Shown here piece after piece: positions 8,046 to 16,899 of a stretch of 64,000 bases of DNA. This DNA comes from Geomonas oryzae (GTDB lineage Bacteria > Desulfobacterota > Desulfuromonadia > Geobacterales > Geobacteraceae). The stretch lies in NCBI RefSeq assembly GCF_004117875.1, contig NZ_RAHW01000004.1:124001-188000 (forward strand), written 5' to 3'. The position numbers and the translations under genes are program-made. Numbering within the stretch: position 1 is the first letter of the stretch; the number at the start of each line of letters is the position of its first letter. Under the pieces are notes generated by a model. It was not told where the DNA came from. It ran no database searches and saw nothing but the letters and a program-made list of their open reading frames with translations.

Positions 8046-8534
8046 ATGGAGCTTTGTGCCTGTGGCAGCGCCCTGGCTTACGCCGAATGCTGCCGCCCCA
8101 TCATCAAGGGTGAGCGCGCAGCCGAGACGGCCGAGGCGTTGATGCGTGCGCGTTACGCCGCGTACGTCAACGTGGAGACCGATTTCATCTTCGAGAGCAC
8201 CCACCCGAAGCACCGCGAAGGGTATGACGCCGAGGGGACCCGCGAGTGGGCGGAGAAGTCCGAATGGCAGGGGCTGGAGATCGTCGCCACCAAGGACGGC
8301 GGCAAGGACGATGCGACCGGTGAGGTCGAGTTCATCGCGCGCTGGAAGGAGCAGGGGCAGGACCGCGTGCATCACGAGCGCGCCCTGTTCAAGAAGGAGA
8401 AGCAGGGTTGGCTCTTCACCGACGGCAAGCCGGTGACCCGGCAGCCGATCGTGAGGACTGAGCCGAAGATCGGTCGTAACGATCCCTGCAGCTGCGGCAG
8501 CGGTATCAAGTACAAGAAGTGCTGCGGCAAGTAA
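8046..8534 (+). CDS. YchJ family (UPF0225) SEC-C motif protein
   Basis: The 162-aa protein has zinc-binding SEC-C-type motifs at both ends: [13 protein letters not shown] (residues 4-16) and [13 protein letters not shown] near the C-terminus. A central NTF2-like region ([30 protein letters not shown]) lies between them, the arrangement of E. coli YchJ. The function is not established; SEC-C motifs bind zinc and, in SecA, mediate SecB or ribosome contact. AGGAGGAG lies well placed before the ATG. A strong terminator follows. Confidence 0.92.
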   Translation: MELCACGSALAYAECCRPIIKGERAAETAEALMRARYAAYVNVETDFIFESTHPKHREGYDAEGTREWAEKSEWQGLEIVATKDGGKDDATGEVEFIARWKEQGQDRVHHERALFKKEKQGWLFTDGKPVTRQPIVRTEPKIGRNDPCSCGSGIKYKKCCGK

Positions 8535-8551
8535 GCCGCCGCGGGAAAGTA

Positions 8552-8590
8552 AAAGGGGCGAGTGGAAATCCACTCGCCCCTTTCTTTTTT
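8552..8590 (+). terminator. Rho-independent terminator after the YchJ-like gene
   Basis: A perfect 14-nt stem (AAAGGGGCGAGTGG / CCACTCGCCCCTTT) around an AAAT loop is followed by CTTTTTT. Confidence 0.9.
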
Positions 8591-8635
8591 GGGAACCCGT
8601 TGCTGCCTCCCTGACCTCCAACCTTTGCGAAGCAG

Positions 8636-8745
8636 GAGGGGCCTGGCTCCGCCAGGTGCCTGGCCCCTTAGTGCTTGGGTCGGGTGCCCGGGCGGAATGG
8701 AGCGTTCCGCGATAGGGACAGGCACCTAAACGGAGCCTGTCCCTT
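8636..8745. repeat. REP-like palindromic element (GGTGCCTG family)
   Basis: Two hairpins occur in tandem: CCTGGCTCCGCCAGG with flanking GGCC arms, and GGGACAGGC (8715-8723) pairing with GCCTGTCCC (8735-8743). A shorter relative with the CTGGCTCCGCAGGTGCCTG core lies at 35452-35490. No gene is present. Confidence 0.6.
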
Positions 8746-8765
8746 CCGCCATCCCCCGTTACCGC

Positions 8766-10049
8766 TTACTTCTGGCTGGCGAGAAGCGCCTGGTTCACGT
8801 CCTCGATCAGGTCGTCGATGTGCTCGATCCCCACCGAGAGCCTGATCAGGTCCGGCGAGACGCCGGAGGCGATCTGCTGCTCCTCGGAGAGCTGACGGTG
8901 CGTCGTGCTTGCAGGGTGCAGGACGCAGCTCCTCGCGTCCCCTACGTGCACCACGAGCGCCACGAGCCGGCAGCTTTCCATGAACTTCTTGCCGGCCGCG
9001 GCACCACCCTTGATGCCGAAGGTGAGCACGCCGCTCGCCCCCTTGGGAAGGTACTTCTTCGCCCGCTCATGGCTCTTGTGGCTCTCAAGCCCCGGGTAGT
9101 TGACCCACGAGACCGCCTCGTGCTTCTCGAGGTATTTAGCCATGGCGAGCGCGTTCTCGGAGTGGCGCTGCATGCGAAGCGGGAGCGTCTCGAGCCCGAG
9201 GTTGAAGAGAAACGCGTTCATGGGCGCCGGGCAGGGGCCGAGGTCGCGCATGAGCTGCACGCGCGCCTTAACGATGTAGGCGAGCTTGCCGAAGGTCTCC
9301 AGGTACTTGAGACCGTGGTAGCTCTCGTCCGGCTCGGTCATCTCCGGGTACTTGCCGCACCCCCAGTCGAAATTGCCGCTGTCGACGATTACCCCGCCGA
9401 CGCTGGTCGCGTGTCCGTCGATGTACTTAGTCGCCGAGTGGACCACGATGTCCGCGCCAAGCTCGAGCGGACGGCAGAGGTACGGCGTCGGGAAGGTGTT
9501 GTCGATGATGAGGGGAACCTGCATCTTCTTGGCGATGCGGGAGAACTTGTCGAAATCGAGGATGTTGAGGCCCGGGTTCCCTATGGTCTCACCGAAGAGG
9601 CAGCGGGTCTCCGGGCGGAAGGCCGCGCAGATGGTCGCCTCGTCCGCCTCCGGGTCCACGAAGGTCACCTCGATCCCCATCTTCGGGAAGGTGTTGGCGA
9701 AGAGCGAGTAGGTGCCGCCGTAGAGGGTGCTGGCGGCTACCACGTGCTGGCCGGCGCAGCATATGTTCATCACCGCGATGGTTGAGGCCGCCTGGCCGCT
9801 CGAGGTCGCCATGGCTGCGACGCCCCCCTCCATGGCCGCGATCTTAAGCTCGAAACCTTCCGCGGTCGGGTTGGAAAGCCGGGTGTAGAAGTGTCCCCCC
9901 ACCTCGAGGTCGAACAGCTTCGCCACGTGCTCCGCGCTGGAAAACTTGTAGGTGGTGCTCTGGTAGATGGGCAGGATGCGCGGGTCACCGTCCTTAGGGG
10001 TGAATCCCTCCTGGATCGCCTGGGTCTCGATGCGCCAATGCTTCTTCAT
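8766..10049 (-). CDS. metY: O-acetylhomoserine sulfhydrylase (Cys/Met metabolism PLP enzyme)
   Basis: The 427-aa length and motifs fit O-acetylhomoserine aminocarboxypropyltransferase: YTRLSNPT (55-62), SSGQAAS near 83-89, the PLP-stacking Tyr in LYGGTY, DNTFPTPY (183-190), and the PLP lysine K208 in SATKYIDGH. It condenses O-acetylhomoserine with sulfide to make homocysteine in the cytoplasm (direct sulfhydrylation). AGGAGGG stands seven bases before the ATG. It is divergent from the aminotransferase gene at 10228. Cystathionine synthase-type activity is less likely given the roughly 45-residue longer MetY-type chain. Confidence 0.93.
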   Translation of the reverse strand: MKKHWRIETQAIQEGFTPKDGDPRILPIYQSTTYKFSSAEHVAKLFDLEVGGHFYTRLSNPTAEGFELKIAAMEGGVAAMATSSGQAASTIAVMNICCAGQHVVAASTLYGGTYSLFANTFPKMGIEVTFVDPEADEATICAAFRPETRCLFGETIGNPGLNILDFDKFSRIAKKMQVPLIIDNTFPTPYLCRPLELGADIVVHSATKYIDGHATSVGGVIVDSGNFDWGCGKYPEMTEPDESYHGLKYLETFGKLAYIVKARVQLMRDLGPCPAPMNAFLFNLGLETLPLRMQRHSENALAMAKYLEKHEAVSWVNYPGLESHKSHERAKKYLPKGASGVLTFGIKGGAAAGKKFMESCRLVALVVHVGDARSCVLHPASTTHRQLSEEQQIASGVSPDLIRLSVGIEHIDDLIEDVNQALLASQK

Positions 10050-10227
10050 TGTTCCCTCCTTCTAGGTTCTTATGACAAGGCAAGGCGCGTATCATAGCAG
10101 ATTGTCCGGGCGAATGCAGGGAAATATTAAAATGGTGCGCCGGTAGGGTGATCGCCGGGGGGAATACGCCTTGCCCCGGTTTACGTAATGTGTTAATAAA
10201 ACTGGACACCAAACCAAGGAGGGTAGC

Positions 10228-11421
10228 ATGCCTGTTGCCGACAAGATAGCCGGTTTCATTGCGAAATCGTCGTGGATCAGGAAGATGTTCGAGGAAGGGG
10301 AGAAGCTCAGAAAGGAATTCGGCGCCGACCGCGTGTACGACTTCACTCTGGGGAACCCCGACGTCGAGCCCCCGGCGGCGTTCCAGGACGAGTTCGCAAA
10401 GCTCGCCAAGGAACCGGTTCCGGGCATGCACCGTTACATGAACAACGCGGGGTACCAGGAGACCCGGGATGCCGTCGCCCGCATGCTGGCCGCGGCGAGC
10501 GAGCTCCCGGTCCAGGGCGGCCAGGTGGTGATGACCTGCGGCGCCGGCGGCGCGCTCAACGTGGTGCTGAAGACGATCCTGAACCAGGGCGACGAGGTGA
10601 TCCTCCTTACGCCGTTCTTCGTCGAGTACCGCTTCTACATCGACAACCACGGCGGCGTCCCGGTCGAGGTCTGGACCGACCGCGAGACCTTCCAGTTGGA
10701 CGTTCCGGCCATCGCCGCCGCGATCACCGCGAAGACCCGCGCCATCATCATCTGCTCCCCGAACAACCCGACCGGCGTCATCTACCCGGCGGAAAGCCTG
10801 AAGGCCCTGGGCGACATGGTGGCGGCAAAGGAGAAGGAGTTTTCCCGGCTGATACTGGTCATCTCCGACGAACCGTACGCCCGCATCGCCTACGACGGCA
10901 AGAGCGTCCCTAACATCTTCCGTTACGTCCAGAACTCGGTCATCGTCACCTCGCACTCCAAAGACTTAGCCCTTCCCGGCGAGCGCATCGGCTACTTAGC
11001 TGCGAGCCCGAACATGAAGAACGTGGAGCAGTTCATGGAGGGGGCGGTTTTCTCAAACCGCGTGCTCGGCTTCGTGAACGCGCCCGCCCTCATGCAGCGC
11101 CTGGTGGCGGGGCTGCAGCACGTCTCCGTCGACATCGACGCCTATCGCGTGAAGCGCGACCTCCTCTACGATTCGCTGACCGCCATGGGCTTCTCCATGG
11201 TGAAGCCGGACGGCGCCTTCTACCTCTTCCCGAAATCCCCCCTCTCCGACGACGTCGAGTTCGTCAAGATGGCCCAGAAGCACCGCATCCTCCTCGTCCC
11301 CGGGGCAGGCTTCGGCGCGCCGGGCTTTTTCCGCATCGCCTACTGCGTGGACAAAGGGATGATCGAGAGAAGCCTCCCCGCCTGGAGGAACCTCGCGCGC
11401 GAAGCGGGGCTTTCCGGTTAG
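10228..11421 (+). CDS. Class I/II pyridoxal-phosphate aminotransferase (AspC-like)
   Basis: The 397-aa protein has the fold-type I signatures: YDFTLGNPDVEPP (37-49), the substrate/PLP segment CSPNNPTG (176-183), SDEPYARI, and the Schiff-base lysine K245 in SHSKDLALPGERIGY. It transfers amino groups between an amino acid and a 2-oxo acid; aspartate or a related substrate is likely but not fixed by sequence. CAAGGAGGG precedes the ATG. The NtrX-like regulator begins 11 bp downstream, so the two are co-transcribed, and fxsA follows 6 bp later. Confidence 0.88.
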   Translation: MPVADKIAGFIAKSSWIRKMFEEGEKLRKEFGADRVYDFTLGNPDVEPPAAFQDEFAKLAKEPVPGMHRYMNNAGYQETRDAVARMLAAASELPVQGGQVVMTCGAGGALNVVLKTILNQGDEVILLTPFFVEYRFYIDNHGGVPVEVWTDRETFQLDVPAIAAAITAKTRAIIICSPNNPTGVIYPAESLKALGDMVAAKEKEFSRLILVISDEPYARIAYDGKSVPNIFRYVQNSVIVTSHSKDLALPGERIGYLAASPNMKNVEQFMEGAVFSNRVLGFVNAPALMQRLVAGLQHVSVDIDAYRVKRDLLYDSLTAMGFSMVKPDGAFYLFPKSPLSDDVEFVKMAQKHRILLVPGAGFGAPGFFRIAYCVDKGMIERSLPAWRNLAREAGLSG

Positions 11422-11432
11422 CAAGGAGCGCC

Positions 11433-12806
11433 ATGACCGACACCATTCTCATAGTGGACGACGAGGAGGGGATCCGCTCCTCGCTCGCCGGGATCCTCGA
11501 GGACGAGGGGTACCGCACCGTGTGCGCCGCGGACGGCGCCGAGGCGCTCGCCATGTGCCAAAAGGAGCTCCCGGGGCTCGTGCTCCTCGACATCTGGATG
11601 CCGAGGATGGACGGCATCGAGACGCTCAAGCGCCTGAAGGAGCAGCATCCGGGGCTGAACGTCATCATGATGAGCGGTCACGGCACCATCGAGACCGCGG
11701 TCAAGTCCACGAAACTCGGTGCCTACGATTTCATCGAGAAGCCGCTCTCCCTCGAGAAGGTGGTGGTCACGGTAGAAAACGCCCTCGCCATGACGCGGCT
11801 TAAGGAGGAGAACGCGGCGCTCAGAGGCCAGGTGCAGCAGGGGCACGAGATGATAGGAACCTCGGCCCCCATGCAGCAGCTTGCCGAGCAGATCCGCCTC
11901 GTTGCCCCCACCAACGCCTCGGTCCTCATCACCGGCGAAAACGGCACCGGCAAGGAGCTCGTGGCCCGCTCGGTGCACTACCACAGCCAGCGCCGCGACA
12001 AGCCCTTCATCGAGATCAACTGCGCCGCCATCCCCGAGGAGCTCATCGAGAGCGAACTCTTCGGTCACGAGCGGGGCGCCTTCACAGGTGCCGTGGCGCA
12101 GAAGAAGGGGAAGTTCGACCTGGCCGACGGCGGGACCCTTTTCCTGGACGAGATCGGCGACATGTCGCTCAAGACCCAGGCGAAGGTGCTGCGCATCCTG
12201 CAGGAGAAGAAGTTCGAAAGGGTGGGGGGGACGCGGACCATGGAGGTCGACGTCCGCGTCGTCGCCGCCACCAACAAGCTCCTCGAGGAGGAGATCAAAA
12301 ACGGCACCTTCCGCGAGGACCTCTACTATCGTCTCAACGTGGTTCCCTTCAAGGTTCCTCCCCTGCGCGAGCGTCGCGAGGACATCCCGCTTCTTGCCGG
12401 GTACTTCCTGGAGGCCTTCTGCGACCAGGAGGGAAGGGAGCGAAAGCGGATCGTCCCCGAGGCGATGGATGCGCTCAAGCGCTACGACTGGCCCGGCAAC
12501 GTCCGCGAGCTGAAGAACATCGTCGAGCGCCTGGTGATCATGACCCCGGGCGGCACCATCACCCTGAACCACCTCCCCGACTATCTGAACACCGCGGCCG
12601 AGCGTGAGGCGGGAGCGGGGAAACTCGACAGCGTGCTGGAGCTTTCGAGCTTGAGGGAGGCGCGCGAGGAGTTCGAGCGCGAGTTCATCATCCAGAAGCT
12701 CGAGGAGAACGACTGGAACGTCTCCAAGACCGCCGAAGCGATCGAACTGGAGCGGAGCAACCTGCACAGAAAGATCAAGAGCTACGGCATCGACATGAAG
12801 AAGTAG
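11433..12806 (+). CDS. NtrX-like sigma-54-dependent response regulator
   Basis: The 457-aa protein has a receiver domain (1-120; D9, D10, phospho-acceptor D53, K103), an AAA+ sigma-54 interaction domain (140-370; Walker A GENGTGKE 168-175, GAFTGA 215-220, Walker B LFLDEIGD) and a C-terminal Fis-type HTH (NVSKTAEAIELERSNLHRKI). The HTH and the NASVLITGENGTGKE region resemble NtrX. It activates sigma-54 promoters by ATP-driven remodelling. No partner histidine kinase is adjacent, so it is an orphan. It lies between an aminotransferase and fxsA, an arrangement that does not reveal its targets. Confidence 0.92.
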   Translation: MTDTILIVDDEEGIRSSLAGILEDEGYRTVCAADGAEALAMCQKELPGLVLLDIWMPRMDGIETLKRLKEQHPGLNVIMMSGHGTIETAVKSTKLGAYDFIEKPLSLEKVVVTVENALAMTRLKEENAALRGQVQQGHEMIGTSAPMQQLAEQIRLVAPTNASVLITGENGTGKELVARSVHYHSQRRDKPFIEINCAAIPEELIESELFGHERGAFTGAVAQKKGKFDLADGGTLFLDEIGDMSLKTQAKVLRILQEKKFERVGGTRTMEVDVRVVAATNKLLEEEIKNGTFREDLYYRLNVVPFKVPPLRERREDIPLLAGYFLEAFCDQEGRERKRIVPEAMDALKRYDWPGNVRELKNIVERLVIMTPGGTITLNHLPDYLNTAAEREAGAGKLDSVLELSSLREAREEFEREFIIQKLEENDWNVSKTAEAIELERSNLHRKIKSYGIDMKK

Positions 12807-12812
12807 GCGTCC

Positions 12813-13208
12813 ATGTTCTTCAGATTGTTTCTCATCTTCCTCATCGTCCCGGTCATCGAGATCTACCTCATCATCAAGGTGGGACAGGTGATCGGGGGCG
12901 TCGCCACCGTCTCGGTCCTCCTTGCCATGAGCCTCATGGGCGCCTGGCTCATACGCCACCAGGGAGGGCGTGTGCTCGGGCAGATCCGCGACGAACTGTC
13001 CCTGGGGCGGCTTCCCGCGGCGCAGCTTCTGGACGGCGCCCTCATCTTCATCGGCGGCGTGCTCCTCACCACGCCCGGCTTTTTCACCGACTTTCTCGGC
13101 ATCTTCTTCCTCATCCCCGCTACAAGGCGCGTCATCAAGATGTGGCTCGGTCTCTGGCTGCAGGCGAAAATAGCACGCGGCGGTTTCGTGGTGCGCCGGC
13201 ACTTCTGA
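12813..13208 (+). CDS. fxsA: FxsA family membrane protein
   Basis: The 131-aa protein has hydrophobic segments near residues 1-20, 28-46 and 72-95. The TTPGFFTDFLGIFFLIPATR motif and the short basic C-terminus are characteristic of FxsA, the E. coli protein whose overproduction blocks F-exclusion of phage T7. Its normal cellular role is unknown. It begins 6 bp after the regulator gene and is probably the last gene of that operon. Confidence 0.92.
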   Translation: MFFRLFLIFLIVPVIEIYLIIKVGQVIGGVATVSVLLAMSLMGAWLIRHQGGRVLGQIRDELSLGRLPAAQLLDGALIFIGGVLLTTPGFFTDFLGIFFLIPATRRVIKMWLGLWLQAKIARGGFVVRRHF

Positions 13209-13281
13209 TCCGACCCTATTCCTCACCCCGCATTTCCCATTAATTGCACCCCCTTCTTTTTCCGCTACTATTCTTCAGTTC

Positions 13282-13304
13282 CCCGGACTGCCGCGCCGTC
13301 CGGG
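13282..13304 (+). promoter_or_regulatory. Hairpin abutting the ribosome-binding site of the AdoMet synthetase gene
   Basis: CCCGGAC (13282-13288) pairs with GTCCGGG (13298-13304), whose last bases start the purine-rich GGGAGGAAAGGAGG RBS region. The stem could tune ribosome access, but there is no similarity to a known SAM riboswitch. Confidence 0.35.
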
Positions 13305-13320
13305 AGGAAAGGAGGAACCG

Positions 13321-14526
13321 ATGCTGGTTGTAGAGGAGTTTCGCGGCGCTAAAGTGACCGAGCAGCGGGTCGAGATGGTGGAGCGCAAGGGGACCGGGCA
13401 CCCGGACCAGATCTGCGACTGCATCATGGATGCCGTCTCGGTCGCCCTTTCCCAGGCCTACCTCGCCGAGTTCGGCGTCATCCTGCACCACAACATCGAC
13501 AAGGGGCTCCTAGCGGCCGGGCGCATTGAGAAGCGCTTCGGCGGCGGCGAGGTGCTGGAGCCCATGGAACTCACCATCGGCGACCGCGCTACCTTTTCGG
13601 TTGCCGGGAAGGAGATCCCGGTACGCGACATAGCCCTCGATGCGGCGAAAGGGTGGATCAGGGAAAACCTGCGCCACGTCGACCCGGACCGGCACCTCAT
13701 CTACCGCTTCAAGCTCGCCCCAGGCTCCCAGGAGTTGACCGACATCTTCGCCAGGCCCGGAGCGGTGCGTGGGGCAAACGACACCTCCGCCGCGGTCGGC
13801 TACTATCCCTTGAGTCCCACCGAGCGTGCCGTGCTTTCCCTCGAACGGGAGTTGAACGGCGAGCGCTTCAAGGACCTCTTCCCGGAGACCGGCGAGGACG
13901 TGAAGGTGATGGGGCTTCGCAACGGCGACGAACTGGAGCTGACCGTCGCGATGCCACTGCTTGCAGCAATGGTGAACTCCGAGCGGGAATACTTCGAGAG
14001 GAAAGAGGCCGTCGTGGCCGAGATGCGGCGCTTTTTGGAGGCGGCCTGTACCGGCTTCGGCCGGGTGCGAGTCTACTACAACACCCTGGATCAGGCGGGG
14101 CGGGGACTTGGGGGCGTCTACCTCTCGCTTCTCGGCACCTCGGCCGAGGACGCTGATTCAGGTCAGGTCGGGCGCGGCAACCGGGTGAACGGCGTCATCC
14201 CGATCGGGCGTCCCATCGGCACCGAGGCCGCGGCCGGTAAGAACCCGGTAAGCCATGTCGGCAAGATCTACAACCTCCTCTCGCACAAGATGGCGCGCTC
14301 CATCTGCAAGTCGGTCCCCGGGGTACAGGGTGCGAACGTCATGCTCTTAAGCCGGATCGGCGCGCCGGTGGACGAGCCGCAGATGGCCAACGCCCAACTA
14401 GTCATGGAACCGGGGATGGAGGTCGCCCGGGTTGAAGAGGCGGTGCGTGAGGTCATGCGGCAGGAGTTCGCCTCGATCAACGACTTCTGTCTCGCCCTCG
14501 CCAGGGGAGAGTACCGGGTCTGCTGA
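13321..14526 (+). CDS. Archaeal-type S-adenosylmethionine synthetase
   Basis: The 401-aa protein belongs to the archaeal-type methionine adenosyltransferase family (PF01941), not the MetK family. Diagnostic stretches are VEMVERKGTGHPDQICD (residues 17-33), GRGNRVNGVIPIGRP and GKNPVSHVGKIYN, where ATP- and methionine-binding residues lie. It makes AdoMet from ATP and methionine in the cytoplasm. Length is usual for the family. A double RBS (GGAGGAAAGGAGG) precedes ATG. It is monocistronic as far as seen. Geobacter relatives also tend to carry this type; whether a MetK exists elsewhere cannot be seen here. Confidence 0.93.
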   Translation: MLVVEEFRGAKVTEQRVEMVERKGTGHPDQICDCIMDAVSVALSQAYLAEFGVILHHNIDKGLLAAGRIEKRFGGGEVLEPMELTIGDRATFSVAGKEIPVRDIALDAAKGWIRENLRHVDPDRHLIYRFKLAPGSQELTDIFARPGAVRGANDTSAAVGYYPLSPTERAVLSLERELNGERFKDLFPETGEDVKVMGLRNGDELELTVAMPLLAAMVNSEREYFERKEAVVAEMRRFLEAACTGFGRVRVYYNTLDQAGRGLGGVYLSLLGTSAEDADSGQVGRGNRVNGVIPIGRPIGTEAAAGKNPVSHVGKIYNLLSHKMARSICKSVPGVQGANVMLLSRIGAPVDEPQMANAQLVMEPGMEVARVEEAVREVMRQEFASINDFCLALARGEYRVC

Positions 14527-14632
14527 AAAGTTTCTAAAGTCGCAGTGATTACTGCCGAATACACTTGTGTACTGTTTTGCCGGCTGACGGTAGCCGATAT
14601 GGTAGTTCAACTCGGAAGCGAGGAGGATGGAA

Positions 14633-15133
14633 ATGGGGCTTGATGCCGCGGTCTTGAGCGATGCCAATACCACCGAAGAAGCGGTCCGGAAGACCATAGC
14701 CGATATAACCCGCGGGGTGTTCTCCACGATGGTCATGCTCGACGTGACGGACGAACCCCCGCTCGACGAGCCGGTGCTCAAATTCCACGAGACGGTCACC
14801 AGCATGGTCGGCCTCGCCGGGAGTCACACCGGGATCCTCGCCATACACTGCCCGAAGCGGCTGGCGCTCCAGGTCACCTCGAACATGCTCGGGATGGACA
14901 TCACCGAGGTGGATGACGATGTGAATGACGCCATGGGAGAGATCGCCAACATGGTCGGCGGGGACGTGAAGCACATCTTCTCCCCCGGCGGGGCGGACAT
15001 AAACCTTTCCATCCCCACCGTCATCTACGGCAACGACTACGCCCTTGAGAGCGTCTCCAGTGCCGAGTCCCTCGTGATGCCCTTCATCTGCGGCGACGAC
15101 CGCTTCCTGCTTTCCTTCAAGATAGGCAAGTAG
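14633..15133 (+). CDS. CheX-like chemotaxis phosphatase domain protein
   Basis: The 166-aa protein carries the CheC/CheX/FliY phosphatase signature in DAMGEIANMVGGDVK, in which the Glu and Asn are the catalytic pair that hydrolyses CheY-P. It has one such motif, as CheX does. AGGAGG lies six bases before the ATG at 14633; the ATG at 14627 falls on the RBS and is rejected. No chemotaxis genes flank it, so it may serve a distant chemosensory or receiver-based pathway. Confidence 0.82.
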   Translation: MGLDAAVLSDANTTEEAVRKTIADITRGVFSTMVMLDVTDEPPLDEPVLKFHETVTSMVGLAGSHTGILAIHCPKRLALQVTSNMLGMDITEVDDDVNDAMGEIANMVGGDVKHIFSPGGADINLSIPTVIYGNDYALESVSSAESLVMPFICGDDRFLLSFKIGK

Positions 15134-15283
15134 CCCCACCTTTGAGCGGCCACCCAGGCGGTGGCCGCCGCACCTCCCGAGGTGTCGCGGACAAATTCAC
15201 TCTGTTCCATACTGTGAACACTTTTTCAGAAATTCCGTGGAACGTTAAGTACAGTAGCCACCAAGCGCTTCACGAGCCCAGCG

Positions 15284-15358
15284 TCCCCCCCTTTGCGAAG
15301 GGTGTATAGACCGGAGTCAAGGGTGAAAGTCGTTCGGGGACAGGGGGGATTTGCCTTG
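15284..15358. repeat. Variant copy of the CCCCCCTTTGCGAAGGG dispersed repeat
   Basis: The ends match the element at 6205-6275 (CCCCCCTTTGCGAAGGG and CAGGGGGGATTTGCC), but about 40 bp of unrelated sequence fills the middle. The 429-bp gap from 15134 to 15562 otherwise holds only a promoter candidate and no gene. Confidence 0.6.
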
Positions 15359-15468
15359 CCCCGCCCCCCTACAAGCTCCCTCCTACGCGGCGATCGCCCA
15401 CGCTGCACTTTCCCTCCGCATCTTCCCCCTCCGCGCTATTGATTCTGCCGTCCAAGAGCTACAAAAGG

Positions 15469-15497
15469 TTGACAAGGTGCCGGTTAGCGTTGAAAAT
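15469..15497 (+). promoter_or_regulatory. Candidate sigma-70 promoter for the CNNM/CorC gene
   Basis: TTGACA (15469-15474), a 17-bp spacer and GAAAAT (15492-15497) lie about 66 bp before the start codon. The -35 is perfect and the -10 matches four of six bases. Confidence 0.45.
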
Positions 15498-15562
15498 GAG
15501 CACCTGTTGAGATTAGCAAGCCAAGGCAACTTCTTGGCGAGCCATGAACTACCGGAGGGTAA

Positions 15563-16885
15563 TTGGACACCGTCTTCATCGAACTGCTGGTCATAGCCGT
15601 CCTCATACTGCTGAACGGATTTTTCTCCTGCGCCGAATTTGCCATCGTCTCCATACGAAAAAGCCGCGTAGCGCAGCTCGTGTCCATGGGCAACCAGCGC
15701 GCCGCGCTGATCGAGTCGCTGCAAAAGGACCCGCACCGGCTGCTCGCCATCGTTCAGATCGGCGTAACCGTAGTCGGTTCGACCGCGTCCGCGGTGGGCG
15801 GTGTCATCGCGGTCGATTACATCCGTCCCGTTTTTCTGATGTCCCCCATTGCGATGGTCAGAAACGCCGCTGAACCGCTTGCCATAGGCCTCGTGGTAAG
15901 CGCCATCTCCTACCTCTCCCTCATCCTCGGCGAACTGGTCCCTAAGACCATCGGACTTCAGTACGCGGAGCAGGTGGCGCTGCGCGTGGCGCAACCGATC
16001 AACCTCCTCGCCCGCTTCGCCGTGGTGCTGGTCTCGGTGCTCAGCTTCTCCACCAAGGCGACGCTCGCCCTGTTCGGGCTGAAGAGCCAGGGGGAGGCCT
16101 TCGTCACGCGGGAGGAGGTGCAGCATATCGTCGCCGAGGGGCATGAGAGCGGCATCTTCAGCGAGACCGAGCACACCTTCATCGACAACCTCTTCGATTT
16201 CACCCATACCGCGGTACGCGAGGTCATGGTGCCGCGTACCCGCATCGTCTCCTTCGACCTGAACCAATCAAACGAGGAGATCCTGAACGGGGTGCTGGAC
16301 AACATGTACTCGCGCTACCCGGTCTACCTGGGCTCCATCGAGGAAACGGTGGGCTTCATCCACGGCAAGGACCTCCTGGGGCGCATGGTGCGCGAGCCTG
16401 ACTTCGACATCCGCTCCATCGTCCGTCCCCCCTTCTTCGTTCCGGAAGGGAAGAAGGTGAGCGACCTTTTGAAGGAGATGCAGAAGACCCGCGTGCATAT
16501 GGCGTTCGTGGTGGACGAGTACGGCAGTATCAGCGGCATCGTCACCACCGAGGACCTGCTCGAGGAGTTGGTCGGGGAGATCGAGGACGAACACGATGTC
16601 GGGGAGCCGAGCCGGGTGCAGGTGCTGGCGGACGGGAGCTACCTGGTGGACGCCCTCATCTCCATCTCCGATCTGGAAGACCTGCTGGAGATCGACCTGG
16701 GTGAGGACCTTCCCTACGACACCCTGGCCGGGCTCATCCTGGACCGGATCGGTCGTTTCCCGGACCAGGGCGAAAAGGTTGCGTTGGGCGAGTACCTGCT
16801 CACCTGCGAGGAGGTGACCCGGACCGGGATCACCCAGGTCCGGATCGTGAAGCGGGAGGAGGAGAACGCCCCGGAGCCGGAATGA
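15563..16885 (+). CDS. CNNM/CorC (HlyC-type) membrane protein with CBS pair
   Basis: The 440-aa protein has an N-terminal CNNM/DUF21 transmembrane domain (about 1-195), two CBS domains (about 215-335; [21 protein letters not shown]) and a C-terminal CorC_HlyC domain (about 350-430). Relatives mediate or modulate Mg2+/Co2+ efflux; the old label hemolysin C is misleading. The best start is TTG at 15563 after GGAGGG with a short 3-4 base spacing, so the start is moderately sure. It converges on terC with only 14 bp between stops. Confidence 0.9.
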   Translation: MDTVFIELLVIAVLILLNGFFSCAEFAIVSIRKSRVAQLVSMGNQRAALIESLQKDPHRLLAIVQIGVTVVGSTASAVGGVIAVDYIRPVFLMSPIAMVRNAAEPLAIGLVVSAISYLSLILGELVPKTIGLQYAEQVALRVAQPINLLARFAVVLVSVLSFSTKATLALFGLKSQGEAFVTREEVQHIVAEGHESGIFSETEHTFIDNLFDFTHTAVREVMVPRTRIVSFDLNQSNEEILNGVLDNMYSRYPVYLGSIEETVGFIHGKDLLGRMVREPDFDIRSIVRPPFFVPEGKKVSDLLKEMQKTRVHMAFVVDEYGSISGIVTTEDLLEELVGEIEDEHDVGEPSRVQVLADGSYLVDALISISDLEDLLEIDLGEDLPYDTLAGLILDRIGRFPDQGEKVALGEYLLTCEEVTRTGITQVRIVKREEENAPEPE

Positions 16886-16899
16886 CGCCGGGCCGACCT

